Shown piece by piece: positions 45,501 to 53,991 of a stretch of 64,000 bases of DNA (positions within the stretch are counted from its first letter, which is position 1; the number at the start of each line of letters is the position of its first letter). This DNA is from Aquiflexum gelatinilyticum. GTDB taxonomy: Bacteria > Bacteroidota > Bacteroidia > Cytophagales > Cyclobacteriaceae. The stretch spans positions 806,001-870,000 of the forward strand of contig NZ_JANSUY010000001.1 of NCBI RefSeq assembly GCF_024741135.1. Reading direction: 5' to 3'. A program made the position numbers and the translations under genes. The notes beneath the pieces are model-generated. The model was not told the origin of the DNA and searched no databases. It saw only the letters and a program-made list of their open reading frames with translations.

Positions 45501-47691
45501 GATTTACTGTTTGTTTGTCTGATGAAATCAGCCAAGCTTCAGAATAGCCAAAATTTCCAAAATTTGTAAGGTGCTCCAAAACCATGTTGAGGGTAATCAA
45601 CAAATTTTCATTTTTATTAAAAATAAGACCAAGTTCTGAAAACAAGCTTTTTTGAATGAGTTCGTTTTGAGTTTCTGTAATGTCTCTTTGAATAAATATC
45701 CATTGGGAAATATTACCGCTGTCATCCCTTACAGGACTGGCAGAAAGGTTATTCCAAAATTCATCCCCATTTTTTTTAAATGAAATTATAGTGGTTTCGA
45801 AAGGTTCCCCACTTTTCAACATTTCCCTTAATGTTTCTTCTTCCGACTGATCGAGACCTTTATCTATTATTAATTTTGGTGATTTACCAATAACGTCCTC
45901 TGAGGAATATCCGGTCATTTTGGTAAAAGCAATATTGGAATAGATGATTTTTATATCTTTTCCTTCATAATCTCCTACGTCCGTGATCACCACAGCATCG
46001 CTTGTATTTTTGACAACACTTTCGGCCAATCTCAACTGCTGTTCTTCCAAGGTCTCCTTGGTAATGTCACTCAAAACTCCGATCATTCGCACTACCTTGC
46101 CTTTTGGGTCTCTTACGGCATAGGCTCTTTCTTCCACAAAGGAATATACACCATCAGACTTTTTGAGCCGGTATTTTGAATTCCAGTTTTCCTGCTTTTT
46201 ATCTGAAAAAAAACTTTTCAATGATCTGTTGACTTCATCAAGATCTGCAGAATGAATCAGGTCTTCTTTTTGGTTGATTTCAAAAGGTGTAGAATCTAAA
46301 GTGTATCCGAACAGGTCTTGGAATCCTTTACCCCAAAGAATGTTGCCGGTCAAAATATCCCAATCATAAATGGCGTCCTTTGTAGCAAGGGTGACATACT
46401 TATATCTTTCATTGCTTGACTTAATCTCATTGGTTTTTTGGTGATTTTCCAATATCAGGCTCAGTAAAGAGGCAGAGCGGCTCAAAATATCCAATTCTTC
46501 TTCGGATGGGGTCCATACCTCGGAGGTATAGCAGGCAAATGTCGCTATTACATTATCTTCAGAATTGAAAACAGGCTGAGACCAACAGGACTTCAAACCG
46601 AAAGACGAAGCCAAATCTTTGTAATCTTCCCAAAGTGGATCTTTGCTGATATCAGATACAATTATTCTCTTTTTTAGGTAGGCTGCTGTACCGCATGAAC
46701 CGGCTTTTGGGCCAATCGGTGCCCCATGGATGGCATCCATATAAGCTTTTGGTAATGTTGGAGCCACCAGGTTCCATACTTTTCCATCTTCTACTTTGAG
46801 TAAAGATGCCCTGATGTAAGGGAATTCGATTTCCAATCCTGCCAGATAATCAAAAAGGTAATTTTCATTGTTTGATTTTTGGGAAATGGACCTCTCCAAA
46901 AGATCCATTTCAAGTTTGTTAAGATTTTTCTGACGCTCCTTTTTGGTGACATCATGACAGGAAACCATCCTGCATTTTTTACCCAGGTATTCTACATATT
47001 GGCTGCTAATTTCAACTTTGATCTTGCTGCCATCTTTTTTTATATGGGTAAATACTCCAAAATTTTTGTTGTCCCCTTCTCCATTTCTATTTTGAATAGC
47101 TGAAAAAAGCTTTGGGTATTCTTCTTTTGGTCTCAAATCCAAAAGTGTCATATTTAAAAATTCCTCTTTGCTGTAACCGTAATGAGCTATTGCAATATCG
47201 TTTACTGTGAGAATCCGCAAAGATTCCGGATCATAAATCCACTTGGGGAGAGGGCCTGCATTGAATAATCTTTTGTATTCTTTTTCTGATGTTTTTAAGG
47301 CCTCCTCTATTTTTTTTGCCTCGGTGATATCGTTGACTACAACAATGCAGGATTTTACCCCATTATACTCAATGATGTTTGCTTTTATTTCTACCCGGAT
47401 TTTTTGTCCGTTCTTTTTCTGATGGGTCCAATATCCTTTATGTGCTAAACCGCCCATGTTTGAAAAGGCTGATTCATCAGAAATAATGGATTCAATTTTA
47501 TTAATTTCCTCTTTTGGACGGATGTCTTTCACGTTCAAAGACAAAAATTCCTCCTTTTGATATCCGTAAAGGAATAGGGCTGCAGGGTTGCATTCCATAA
47601 AATTGCCTGAAGAAAATTCCCATATAAACATGGGTGCAGGGTTGTCTTGAAAAAGTAATTCAAAATTCACCTCAGATTTATTTGTTTTCAC
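42589..47691 (-). CDS. giant soluble sensor histidine kinase with nine PAS and two GAF domains
   Basis: A 1700-residue kinase with no membrane segment or signal peptide. Reading from the N-terminus I see PAS 1 and 2 (about 8-255), GAF 1 (about 265-420, with a GSCGTAA block), PAS 3 and 4 (about 425-680), GAF 2 (about 685-840), PAS 5 to 9 (about 845-1465), a HisKA domain with the phospho-acceptor His in ASHDLQEPLRM near residue 1490, and a HATPase domain with N, G1 (DNGIGI) and G2 (GTGIGLS) boxes. Most PAS units end in a PAC-type strand with a D-I/L-T end. It probably integrates several cytoplasmic cues and signals to the single-domain receiver gene 34 bp downstream. Confidence 0.93.
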   Translation of the reverse strand: MKTNKSEVNFELLFQDNPAPMFIWEFSSGNFMECNPAALFLYGYQKEEFLSLNVKDIRPKEEINKIESIISDESAFSNMGGLAHKGYWTHQKKNGQKIRVEIKANIIEYNGVKSCIVVVNDITEAKKIEEALKTSEKEYKRLFNAGPLPKWIYDPESLRILTVNDIAIAHYGYSKEEFLNMTLLDLRPKEEYPKLFSAIQNRNGEGDNKNFGVFTHIKKDGSKIKVEISSQYVEYLGKKCRMVSCHDVTKKERQKNLNKLEMDLLERSISQKSNNENYLFDYLAGLEIEFPYIRASLLKVEDGKVWNLVAPTLPKAYMDAIHGAPIGPKAGSCGTAAYLKKRIIVSDISKDPLWEDYKDLASSFGLKSCWSQPVFNSEDNVIATFACYTSEVWTPSEEELDILSRSASLLSLILENHQKTNEIKSSNERYKYVTLATKDAIYDWDILTGNILWGKGFQDLFGYTLDSTPFEINQKEDLIHSADLDEVNRSLKSFFSDKKQENWNSKYRLKKSDGVYSFVEERAYAVRDPKGKVVRMIGVLSDITKETLEEQQLRLAESVVKNTSDAVVITDVGDYEGKDIKIIYSNIAFTKMTGYSSEDVIGKSPKLIIDKGLDQSEEETLREMLKSGEPFETTIISFKKNGDEFWNNLSASPVRDDSGNISQWIFIQRDITETQNELIQKSLFSELGLIFNKNENLLITLNMVLEHLTNFGNFGYSEAWLISSDKQTVNLVSTFPIKDEYDIFREDTRKIKSFDFGQGLPGIIWKQGKSEIWDNLDKHPNFVRKEAAQKTGLNKALGIPVKFNNEVIGVILFAGGENFKKITFFTSLFAKLETFLGSELRRKQVEHQLSGVFNASPDIICIAGTDGYFKKINPAAVELTGYTEEELLARPFVEFVYPEDLKIFQSEFEGLYKTKTNPYFEIRVISKSEKPIWLSWSAILSEEEGLIYAVAKDISKQKDLQELLENATKLSKIGGWEVDLIKQKIVWSSMTKEIHELESDDVPPTIEDGVNFYHPAYRKQISEILEETIKNGIPFQFEFPLITAKGNEKWVRAIGRPEFKNGICVRLLGSFQDIHTQKMAEINLNKSIQAIKDYKTALDQSFNVTVTDLQGIALEVNDHTCTLSGYTREELIGTHTRINKSEYHPKSYYKEMWQTISKGEIWRGDLKNKTKKGDEYWVDTIIAPLKDEKGKIKQYLAIRIDITEKKIAEESLLKSYAEKEDILESIGDAFFNLDEDWNITYWNKKSEEIFSVKREEILGKNIFSEFPDALDLGVKEKLKDSKNQQQTFHFEHFFHQLNLWIEVSVYPNKKGLSVYLRDITPQKNYLEEIKESNSRFEKVAEATNDAVWDWDIEGGKRFWGEGFKKLFGQETARDKIKVENWINSIHPVDYSIVQSSLKNALDDKDVFKWKEEYRYKKKNGKYAFVVDRGIIIRNPKGKAIRMVGAMSDLTKQKEYEESLQLLNENLKKQARDLEVSNSELEQFAYIASHDLQEPLRMVSSFLTLLEKKYADTLDTKALQYISFAVDGAKRMRQIILDLLDYSRIGKEDTRLQKFDLDDIVKEVILLQKKIINETQATIITTDLPSLTFYPSPFIQVFNNLINNALKYSREGIRPEIHISGEEFENEWVISIKDNGIGIEKEYFDKIFVIFQRLHNKNEYAGTGIGLSIVKKIIENLGGKIWVESTGGEGSTFKFSIPKIK

Positions 47692-48152
47692 CTTATGAAA
47701 ATTTATGGTGATTTGGTTTTATTAATTTCCCAAAATTTTAAAAGAGTATTTCAGGCTTCCCTTAAAACTATAAATATTTTATTAAAGTTCTATACCCTTA
47801 AAGCAAAAAAATGATTGAATTTTGCAAAAAAATTCTCGGGTTTCTAAACAATAAATTAATTCTTTATTTAAATTATTTAGTTTAAAATGATTTTCTACCA
47901 AACCAAATAGGCAAAAATGTACACAAAAAGAAAAATAAGAGATATTTTTGTCTGAATTTGGATTCTAATAAAATTTCAAGTTATCCGTTTTTCTTATTGA
48001 TAAAAAAAATAAAATTAAGAATTAGTTTTTTTAGAGCTAATGGAAATTTTAATACTTCGGTCTCCAAAAGCTTTTCATTTTTTGACAAAGGAGGAAGAAA
48101 CAGACAACCTAACCTTTCCTTTTGCCGCAGGTATAAATATTCAAAAACAGTA

Positions 48153-48180
48153 TTGAGATTGGCCGAAAACATTATATTTG
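48153..48180 (+). promoter_or_regulatory. possible promoter of the xylose unit
   Basis: TATATTTG (48173-48180) is a perfect Bacteroidota -7 box 78 bp before the symporter ATG. The nearest TTG (48153-48155) gives a 17-bp spacer, shorter than the usual 19-21, so the -33 assignment is weak. Confidence 0.4.
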
Positions 48181-48215
48181 AAATTAATTCGCTTAAAAAT
48201 TGAAATTATCTTCTG

Positions 48216-48225
48216 CAATCGATTA
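48216..48225. promoter_or_regulatory. possible LacI-type operator ahead of the xylose symporter
   Basis: CAATCGATTA is a near-perfect dyad with a central CG, the shape of many LacI-family operators, and lies between the putative promoter and the symporter ATG. No regulator gene is adjacent, and one short dyad is weak evidence. Confidence 0.25.
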
Positions 48226-48258
48226 CGAATAAAAATCATTTACAATAAACCATAACCT

Positions 48259-49902
48259 ATGTTATTAGAACCCTTAGACCTCGCCGTATTTATCGGATAT
48301 TGTTTGCTGATAGTTGGCATGGGCCTTTTTGTTTCCCGGGAGAAGAAAGGCCATATCAAAGATTCAAAAGATTATTTTCTTGCCTCCAAAGCGCTGCCGT
48401 GGTGGGCGGTAGGGGCATCCCTTATTGCCTCAAACATATCTGCTGAGCAGTTTATCGGTATGTCAGGCTCTGGATTTGCTTTGGGATTGGCAATATCCAC
48501 CTATGAATGGATGGCTGCAGCTACACTCGTGGTAGTGGCTATTTTCTTTTTACCTGTATATATCAAAAAAGGAATTTATACCATGCCGGGCTTTTTGCTC
48601 GACAGGTATGATACCAGGGTAAGGACCACCATGGCCATATTTTGGTTGTTGTTGTATGTATTCGTTAACCTGACTACAGTACTTTATCTGGGTGCTTTGA
48701 GTTTGAATACCATCCTTGACGTTCCTATGACCTATGGAATTATAGGATTGGCTTTGTTTGCAATGGTCTACTCTATTTATGGGGGATTAAAAGCGGTTGC
48801 TTGGACAGATGTGGTGCAGGTAGTTTTCCTGATCGCAGGTGGTCTTGCCACAACTTATATAGCCCTTCAAATCGTTGGGAGCGGTGATGCATGGGACGGT
48901 TTGAGTTTATTGAGAAGAGAAGTCCCAGGTCATTTTTCCATGATTTTGTCCGAAGGTGAAATGATGGTTTCCGATGGAAAAGGTGGCATGAGAGATGCTT
49001 ATCTTGATCTTCCAGGTATCAGTGTTTTGGTAGGTGGAATGTGGATTACCAACCTGAGTTATTGGGGATTTAACCAATACATCACCCAGCGTGCTTTGGC
49101 AGCAAAGAATCTTGATGAAGCCCAGAAAGGGATGATTTTTGCTGGTTTTCTTAAATTACTCATGCCATTGATCGTGGTGATTCCTGGAATCGCTGCTTGG
49201 GTAATTGTAAAGAATGGAATTGATGCAGATTTTATTGCATCTATGAATGACCCTGTTACAGGGTTGATCAAATCAGATAGGGCTTATCCTACTTTGCTTC
49301 AGATTTTGCCTGTTGGTTTGAAAGGTTTGGCATTTGCAGCATTGACTGCAGCTATTGTTTCTTCCTTGGCTTCTATGGCCAATAGTACATCGACGATTTT
49401 TACGATGGATATCTATAATCAATATATTAATAAAGGTGCATCTGAAACCAAGCAAGTGAAGGTCGGCAGGATAACTGCTTTGGTCGCGTTTGTGATAGCT
49501 GCCATTGTGGCCCCGGCATTGGGGACACTTGATCAGGCATTTCAGTTTATCCAGGAGTATACAGGATTTGTTTCTCCGGGTGTTTTGGCGATTTTCTTCT
49601 TTGGTGTTTTCTGGAAAAAAGCCACTTCAAATGCAGCATTGACAGCAGCTGTTCTGACTATTCCATTGTCCACTGCTTTGAAATTTGGAATGCCAAACCT
49701 TCCATTCTTAGATAGAATGGGCGTGGTGTTTTTGATTATTTCTGCCTTGATTATTATTATCAGCTTAATAGAGGGTAAAGGAAAAGACCATCCAAAAGGT
49801 ATTGAGATTAACAAGGAACTTTTCCGAACAAGTATGGCCTTTAAAATCGGTGCAATACTTATAGTGGGAATCTTAGCAGCTCTTTACACTGTATTCTGGT
49901 AA
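48259..49902 (+). CDS. sodium:solute symporter (SSS family), probable xylose transporter
   Basis: A 547-residue membrane protein of the SSS/SGLT family with about 13-14 membrane segments. Typical family features are SAEQFIGMSGSGFALG near residue 72, GGLKAVAWTDVVQ near residue 175 and NLSYWGFNQYITQRALAAK near residue 262. It couples sugar uptake to the sodium gradient across the inner membrane. The gene lies 12 bp upstream of xylB and starts the run symporter-xylB-xylA, so xylose is the likely substrate. That specificity is inferred from context. Confidence 0.9.
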   Translation: MLLEPLDLAVFIGYCLLIVGMGLFVSREKKGHIKDSKDYFLASKALPWWAVGASLIASNISAEQFIGMSGSGFALGLAISTYEWMAAATLVVVAIFFLPVYIKKGIYTMPGFLLDRYDTRVRTTMAIFWLLLYVFVNLTTVLYLGALSLNTILDVPMTYGIIGLALFAMVYSIYGGLKAVAWTDVVQVVFLIAGGLATTYIALQIVGSGDAWDGLSLLRREVPGHFSMILSEGEMMVSDGKGGMRDAYLDLPGISVLVGGMWITNLSYWGFNQYITQRALAAKNLDEAQKGMIFAGFLKLLMPLIVVIPGIAAWVIVKNGIDADFIASMNDPVTGLIKSDRAYPTLLQILPVGLKGLAFAALTAAIVSSLASMANSTSTIFTMDIYNQYINKGASETKQVKVGRITALVAFVIAAIVAPALGTLDQAFQFIQEYTGFVSPGVLAIFFFGVFWKKATSNAALTAAVLTIPLSTALKFGMPNLPFLDRMGVVFLIISALIIIISLIEGKGKDHPKGIEINKELFRTSMAFKIGAILIVGILAALYTVFW

Positions 49903-49914
49903 AAACCATAAAGT

Positions 49915-51405
49915 ATGAGAAGATTATTGATTGGGTATGACATTGGAAGTTCTTCAGTAAAAGCAACCCTTCTGGATGCGGATACAGGCAAAGTCGTTGC
50001 CTCAGAAGGTTTGCCTAAAGTTGAAATGACCATTTCCGCCCCTCAAAAAGACTGGGCGGAACAAGACCCTGACATGTGGTGGAAGTATATTATTGATACC
50101 ACCCATGCCATAGTCAAGGGAGGAAATATCCAAAAGGGAGAACTGAAAGCAATCGGAATTTCCTATCAGATGCATGGATTGGTTTGTGTGGATAAAAATG
50201 GAAAAGTTATCCGTCCTTCCATCATTTGGTGTGACAGCAGGGCTGTAGGGATAGGAAACAAAGCCTTTGAGGAATTGGGAGAGGAATATTGCCTTCCCCA
50301 TTTGTTGAATTCTCCGGGAAACTTTACGGCATCTAAGCTGAATTGGGTCAAGGAAAACGAGCCTGAGCTTTTTGCCAAAATTCATAAAATCATGCTTCCC
50401 GGTGATTACATCGCCATGAAGCTTTCCGGTGAAATCAAAACTTCGGAGACAGGTCTTTCAGAAGGGATTTTCTGGGATTTCAAATCAAATGGATTGTCTA
50501 AAAAGCTATTGGAATACTACGGGATCGACGAATCCCTGATCGCAGACGTGGTACCTTCTTTCTCTTTTCAGGGAAAGGTGAATTCCGAAGCTTCGGAAAT
50601 TTTGGGAATAGAAACGGGCGTACCGATTACCTACCGGGCCGGCGACCAACCCAATAATGCCTTTTCTCTAAATGTATTGGAAGAAGGCGAATTGGCAACG
50701 ACTGCAGGTACAAGCGGGACAGTATATGGAGTAAGTACACGAGCGGTATATGACCCGAAATCCAGAGTAAATACCTTTGTCCATGTCAATCACAAGCAGG
50801 AAGATCCAAAATATGGTGTTTTGCTTTGTGTCAACGGTACAGGAATTTTGAATTCCTGGCTCAAAAAACTACTGGGAGGTGAAAGTATTTCCTATCCTGA
50901 AATGAATGACATGGCAGCGCAGGTTCCGATAGGATCTGAAGGTCTGAAGTTCATTCCATTTGGAAACGGTGTGGAAAGGATCATGGAAAACAAATCCGTG
51001 GATGCGCATCTTTCAGGCATCAATCTTCTCAAGCATGACAAGAGACATGTTCTCCGGGCAGGGCAAGAGGGGATAGTTGCTTCGCTGACTTATGGTTTTA
51101 GCATCATGAAAGACATGGGCCTAAATCTCAACACTGTCAAAGCGGGAAGAGCAAATATGTTTTTGAGTCCATTGTTCAGAGAGGCTTTTGTCAATATGAA
51201 CGATGTCACTCTAGAACTCTATGATACTGACGGTTCGCAAGGTGCAGCCCGAGGTGCCGGGATCGGGGCTGGAATTTATGCCTCTCCAAAAGAAGCATTT
51301 CAGGGTCTTGAAAAATTAGCATCAAAAGAACCTGACCCTTCTTTGGTCATTGCCTATAAGGAAGTCTATGAAAGTTGGTTGGATGCATTAAAAAAAGTGC
51401 AGTGA
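49915..51405 (+). CDS. xylB: xylulokinase
   Basis: A 496-residue FGGY-family kinase that phosphorylates D-xylulose. The N-terminal phosphate loop is IGYDIGSSSVKA, QMHGLV (85-90) is the block that distinguishes xylulokinases, WCDSRA lies at 105, the catalytic base is Asp244 in RAGDQPNNAF, and TAGTSGTVYG gives the ATP-site glycines. Full length. It is 12 bp behind the symporter and about 220 bp ahead of xylA. The last codons (CAG TGA) already fit the 7-bp repeat that fills the following gap. Confidence 0.94.
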   Translation: MRRLLIGYDIGSSSVKATLLDADTGKVVASEGLPKVEMTISAPQKDWAEQDPDMWWKYIIDTTHAIVKGGNIQKGELKAIGISYQMHGLVCVDKNGKVIRPSIIWCDSRAVGIGNKAFEELGEEYCLPHLLNSPGNFTASKLNWVKENEPELFAKIHKIMLPGDYIAMKLSGEIKTSETGLSEGIFWDFKSNGLSKKLLEYYGIDESLIADVVPSFSFQGKVNSEASEILGIETGVPITYRAGDQPNNAFSLNVLEEGELATTAGTSGTVYGVSTRAVYDPKSRVNTFVHVNHKQEDPKYGVLLCVNGTGILNSWLKKLLGGESISYPEMNDMAAQVPIGSEGLKFIPFGNGVERIMENKSVDAHLSGINLLKHDKRHVLRAGQEGIVASLTYGFSIMKDMGLNLNTVKAGRANMFLSPLFREAFVNMNDVTLELYDTDGSQGAARGAGIGAGIYASPKEAFQGLEKLASKEPDPSLVIAYKEVYESWLDALKKVQ

Positions 51406-51415
51406 TCGGTTTTTG

Positions 51416-51603
51416 CAGTTTACAGTACATAGTTTACAGTGTGCAGTCCCAGCGTATATTGAGTACATACCAGTTACTGAATACTGCTTACTGAACACTG
51501 AATACTGCTTACTGATCACTGAACACTGCTTACTGAACACTGCCAACTGACCACTGAATACCGAACACTGCTTACTCAAATCTCACATCTCAAATCTCAA
51601 ATC
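51416..51603. repeat. heptanucleotide short tandem repeats upstream of xylA
   Basis: About 190 bp built almost entirely of 7-bp units. The left and middle part, read on the minus strand or the plus strand, repeats a CAGT-type heptad (minus strand consensus CAGTNNN, about 14 units between 51470 and 51575). The right end (51576-51603) has four plus-strand units of the type TCAAATC or TCACATC. The block ends about 20 bp before the xylA ATG. A 63-residue minus-strand frame across it only mirrors the repeat. Confidence 0.85.
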
Positions 51604-51624
51604 TAAAAATAACCTATAAATACC

Positions 51625-52938
51625 ATGTCAAAAACCTATTTTCCAAACATCGACAAAATCAAGTTTGAAGGAAAAGGCTCAAAAAATCCATTTGCTTTCA
51701 AATATTATGATGAAAATAAAATCATTGGAGGGAAGACCCTGAAGGAACATTTTAAGTTTTCAATTGCCTATTGGCATACCTTCTGTGCCACAGGTGCTGA
51801 TCCTTTTGGACCGGGCACGATGGAGAGACCTTGGGACGCCAATCCAGATGCGGTTCAGAGAGCGAAAGACAAAATGGATGCGGCCTTTGAATTCATCACC
51901 AAAATCGGAGCTCCTTACTATTGCTTCCATGACATCGATCTCATAGATGAAGGAAATTCCCTTTCCGAATACGAAAACAGGATGCAGATCATCACTGATT
52001 ATGCCAAGCAAAAACAAAGTGAAACCGGGGTGAAGTTGCTTTGGGGGACAGCCAATGTATTCTCCAATCCACGCTATATGAACGGTGCTTCTACCAATCC
52101 CGACTTCAATGTCGTGACTTGGGCAGGAACTCAGGTGAAAAATGCGATCGATGCCACCATCAAATTAGGCGGAGAAAATTATGTGTTCTGGGGAGGAAGA
52201 GAAGGTTATATGTCTCTTTTGAATACCGACATGAAACGTGAAACCGAGCATCTTGGCAGATTTTTGACCATGGCTAGGGATTATGCAAGAAAGAACGGAT
52301 TTAAAGGAACGTTCTTTATCGAGCCAAAGCCGATGGAACCTACCAAACACCAATATGACTATGATTCCGCCACAGTGATCGGTTTCTTGAGACATTTTGG
52401 GTTGGATAAGGATTTCAAATTGAATATCGAAGTCAACCATGCGACATTGGCGGGCCATACTTTCCAACATGAACTACAGGTAGCAGCTGATGCAGGGATG
52501 TTGGGTTCCATCGATGCCAACAGAGGAGATGCGCAAAACGGATGGGATACCGACCAATTTGCCATCAACCTTCAGGAATTGACTGAAGCGATGTTGGTGA
52601 TCCTTCAAGGCGGAGGCTTACAAGGTGGAGGAGTAAACTTTGATGCGAAAGTAAGAAGGAATTCCACAGACCTTGAAGATCTTTTCTTGGCACATATTGG
52701 CTCCATGGATGCTTTCGCAAGAGGCATGTTGATCGCAAATGATATTTTGGAAAACTCAGCTTACCTAGATCTGAGAAAGCAGCGTTATGCTTCATTTGAT
52801 GCAGGAAAAGGAAAAGAATTCGAAGAAGGAAAGCTGACTTTGGAGGATTTGAGAAGCTTGGCAGTTGCCAACGGCGAACCAAAACAAACAAGCGGCAAGC
52901 AGGAATTGTACGAAAATATCCTGAATGAATTCATTTAG
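51625..52938 (+). CDS. xylA: xylose isomerase
   Basis: A 437-residue class II xylose isomerase that converts D-xylose to D-xylulose with divalent metal. The catalytic pair is His102 and Asp105 in [25 protein letters not shown] supplies a conserved Glu, [14 protein letters not shown] supplies metal-binding Glu and the catalytic Lys, and [11 protein letters not shown] is near residue 335. Length is normal. The gene is third in the symporter-xylB-xylA series and is followed by a strong terminator. Confidence 0.97.
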   Translation: MSKTYFPNIDKIKFEGKGSKNPFAFKYYDENKIIGGKTLKEHFKFSIAYWHTFCATGADPFGPGTMERPWDANPDAVQRAKDKMDAAFEFITKIGAPYYCFHDIDLIDEGNSLSEYENRMQIITDYAKQKQSETGVKLLWGTANVFSNPRYMNGASTNPDFNVVTWAGTQVKNAIDATIKLGGENYVFWGGREGYMSLLNTDMKRETEHLGRFLTMARDYARKNGFKGTFFIEPKPMEPTKHQYDYDSATVIGFLRHFGLDKDFKLNIEVNHATLAGHTFQHELQVAADAGMLGSIDANRGDAQNGWDTDQFAINLQELTEAMLVILQGGGLQGGGVNFDAKVRRNSTDLEDLFLAHIGSMDAFARGMLIANDILENSAYLDLRKQRYASFDAGKGKEFEEGKLTLEDLRSLAVANGEPKQTSGKQELYENILNEFI

Positions 52939-52957
52939 GATTTAACCCATCATACAT

Positions 52958-52992
52958 GAAAAAACCGTCTAGTGTCAACTAGACGGTTTTTT
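52958..52992 (+). terminator. rho-independent terminator after xylA
   Basis: AAAACCGTCTAGT (52961-52973) pairs with ACTAGACGGTTTT (52978-52990) around a GTCA loop, and further T follow. It ends the xylose unit. Confidence 0.93.
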
Positions 52993-53056
52993 TATTTGGT
53001 GCTAGGCGTAACCGATAGGCGGATCCGCGAAAATTGCGGGATGCAATTAAGCCCCG

Positions 53057-53442
53057 AGAATAGAAATTTCAATGGTTTACTAATAAGGAATCTTATACTT
53101 CAGGGAAATCTTTTATTGGAACATCTGTGGGGAGGAGGTCGGCGGACCGGGCCGGCGGTGGCACTGCGCGCGGATAGGATTCCACCGACTTGCCTTTTTT
53201 GGTTATTTTTTGTGGTAAGACAAAAAGTGACACGAGAAAAGATCGTCGAGATTTAGTCAAATAATTGAAAAAGAGAAAGACGACCTTCCAAATTAATTGA
53301 ACCTTCCCTGTTTTTGGTGCGAAGCCAATTCCTGACTTTCCCTTTTTGCTCCCAAAAACTAACGACATCCATTTTCTATAACACCTTGCACGGGGCTAAT
53401 ATTATTCAGCCCGCTTCGGGGCTGTTGGTCGAAGGAGACCCT
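53057..53442. repeat. tandem intergenic repeat, copy A (386 bp)
   Basis: This block and the next are tandem copies of one sequence. Shared landmarks are AGAATAGAAATTT at the start, a GC-rich stretch with GGAGGAGGTCGGCGGACCGG, about 100 bp that are nearly unchanged (around 53221-53318), and a GC hairpin near the end (AGCCCGCTTCGGGGCT region). A 91-residue minus-strand frame (53093-53368) can be read, but I do not call it a gene. Confidence 0.85.
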
Positions 53443-53897
53443 AGAATAGAAATTTAAATGGTTTACTAATAAAGAATCTTATACTTCAGAGAAATCTTTT
53501 ATTGGAACAACTGTGGGGAGGAGGTCGGCGGACCGGGCCGGCGGTGGCTCTGCGCGCGGATAGGATTCCGCCCACTTGCCTTTTTTTGGTTACTTTTTGT
53601 GGTAAAGCCTGCCCCGTATTTATCGGGGACAAAAAGTGACACGAGAAAAGATCGTCGAGATTTAGTCAAATAATTGAAAAAGAGAAAGACGACCTTCCAA
53701 ATTAATTGAACCTTCCCTGTTTTTGGTGGGAAACCAATTCCAATATTTTCTTTTTTGCTTCCAAAAACCAAAGGCAACTCATTTTCTGAAACCCCGAGCT
53801 GCGGTGCATGGAAATTTGTTTGGGTATAAAAATCAGAGAAGCGCCTTGCACGGGGCTACTGATATTCCGCCCGCTTCGGGGCTGTTTGTCGAAGGAG
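53443..53897. repeat. tandem intergenic repeat, copy B (about 455 bp, with insertions)
   Basis: Copy B starts 386 bp after copy A and carries two extra pieces: about 22 bp near 53607-53629 that include a palindrome, and about 48 bp near 53796-53843 before the terminal hairpin. The insertions and point changes alter the downstream reading frame, so the 92-residue minus-strand frame (53499-53777) matches that of copy A only over its first 50 or so residues. Confidence 0.85.
53612..53628. repeat. small GC palindrome inserted in copy B
   Basis: CCCCG (53612-53616) and CGGGG (53624-53628) enclose an AT-rich 7-nt loop. The segment is missing from copy A at the same place, so it is either a later insertion here or a deletion there. 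Confidence 0.6.
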
Positions 53898-53951
53898 CTA
53901 AAATCAGAATATTTCCCTCCCATTTGATTGTTGAAAAGTGCAATCATAAAT

Positions 53952-53990
53952 AAAAAAACACCGTCAAGAATCACTTGACGGTGTTTTTTT
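53952..53990 (-). terminator. rho-independent terminator after the GH43 gene
   Basis: ACACCGTCAAG (53958-53968) pairs with CTTGACGGTGT (53974-53984), with A and T runs on both sides. It lies 34 bases behind the GH43 stop on the minus strand and could also stop plus-strand transcription. Confidence 0.9.
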
Positions 53991-53991
53991 C

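Larger units (their letters stand above)
47692..48258. other. 567-bp divergent intergenic region
   Basis: AT-rich sequence between the divergent kinase and symporter genes. I see no credible gene. An 81-residue plus-strand frame (47958-48203) has low-complexity composition and no family resemblance. The right end holds the putative promoter and a palindrome ahead of the symporter. Confidence 0.5.

Noticed and set aside
47958-48203. An 81-residue plus-strand frame upstream of the symporter
   Set aside because: Low-complexity Lys/Asn/Phe composition and overlap with the putative promoter make it unlikely to be coding.
51388-51579. A 63-residue minus-strand frame with repeated SKQ-x-SV motifs
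   Set aside because: It is only the translation of the 7-bp repeat, and it overlaps the end of xylB.
51416-51603. A CRISPR array
   Set aside because: The units are 7 bp long, degenerate and without spacers, and no cas genes are present.
53093-53777. Two similar minus-strand frames of 91 and 92 residues
   Set aside because: They lie within the tandem repeat. Their shared part is limited to the unchanged block and near flanks, and the frames diverge after an insertion. I treat them as repeat sequence.
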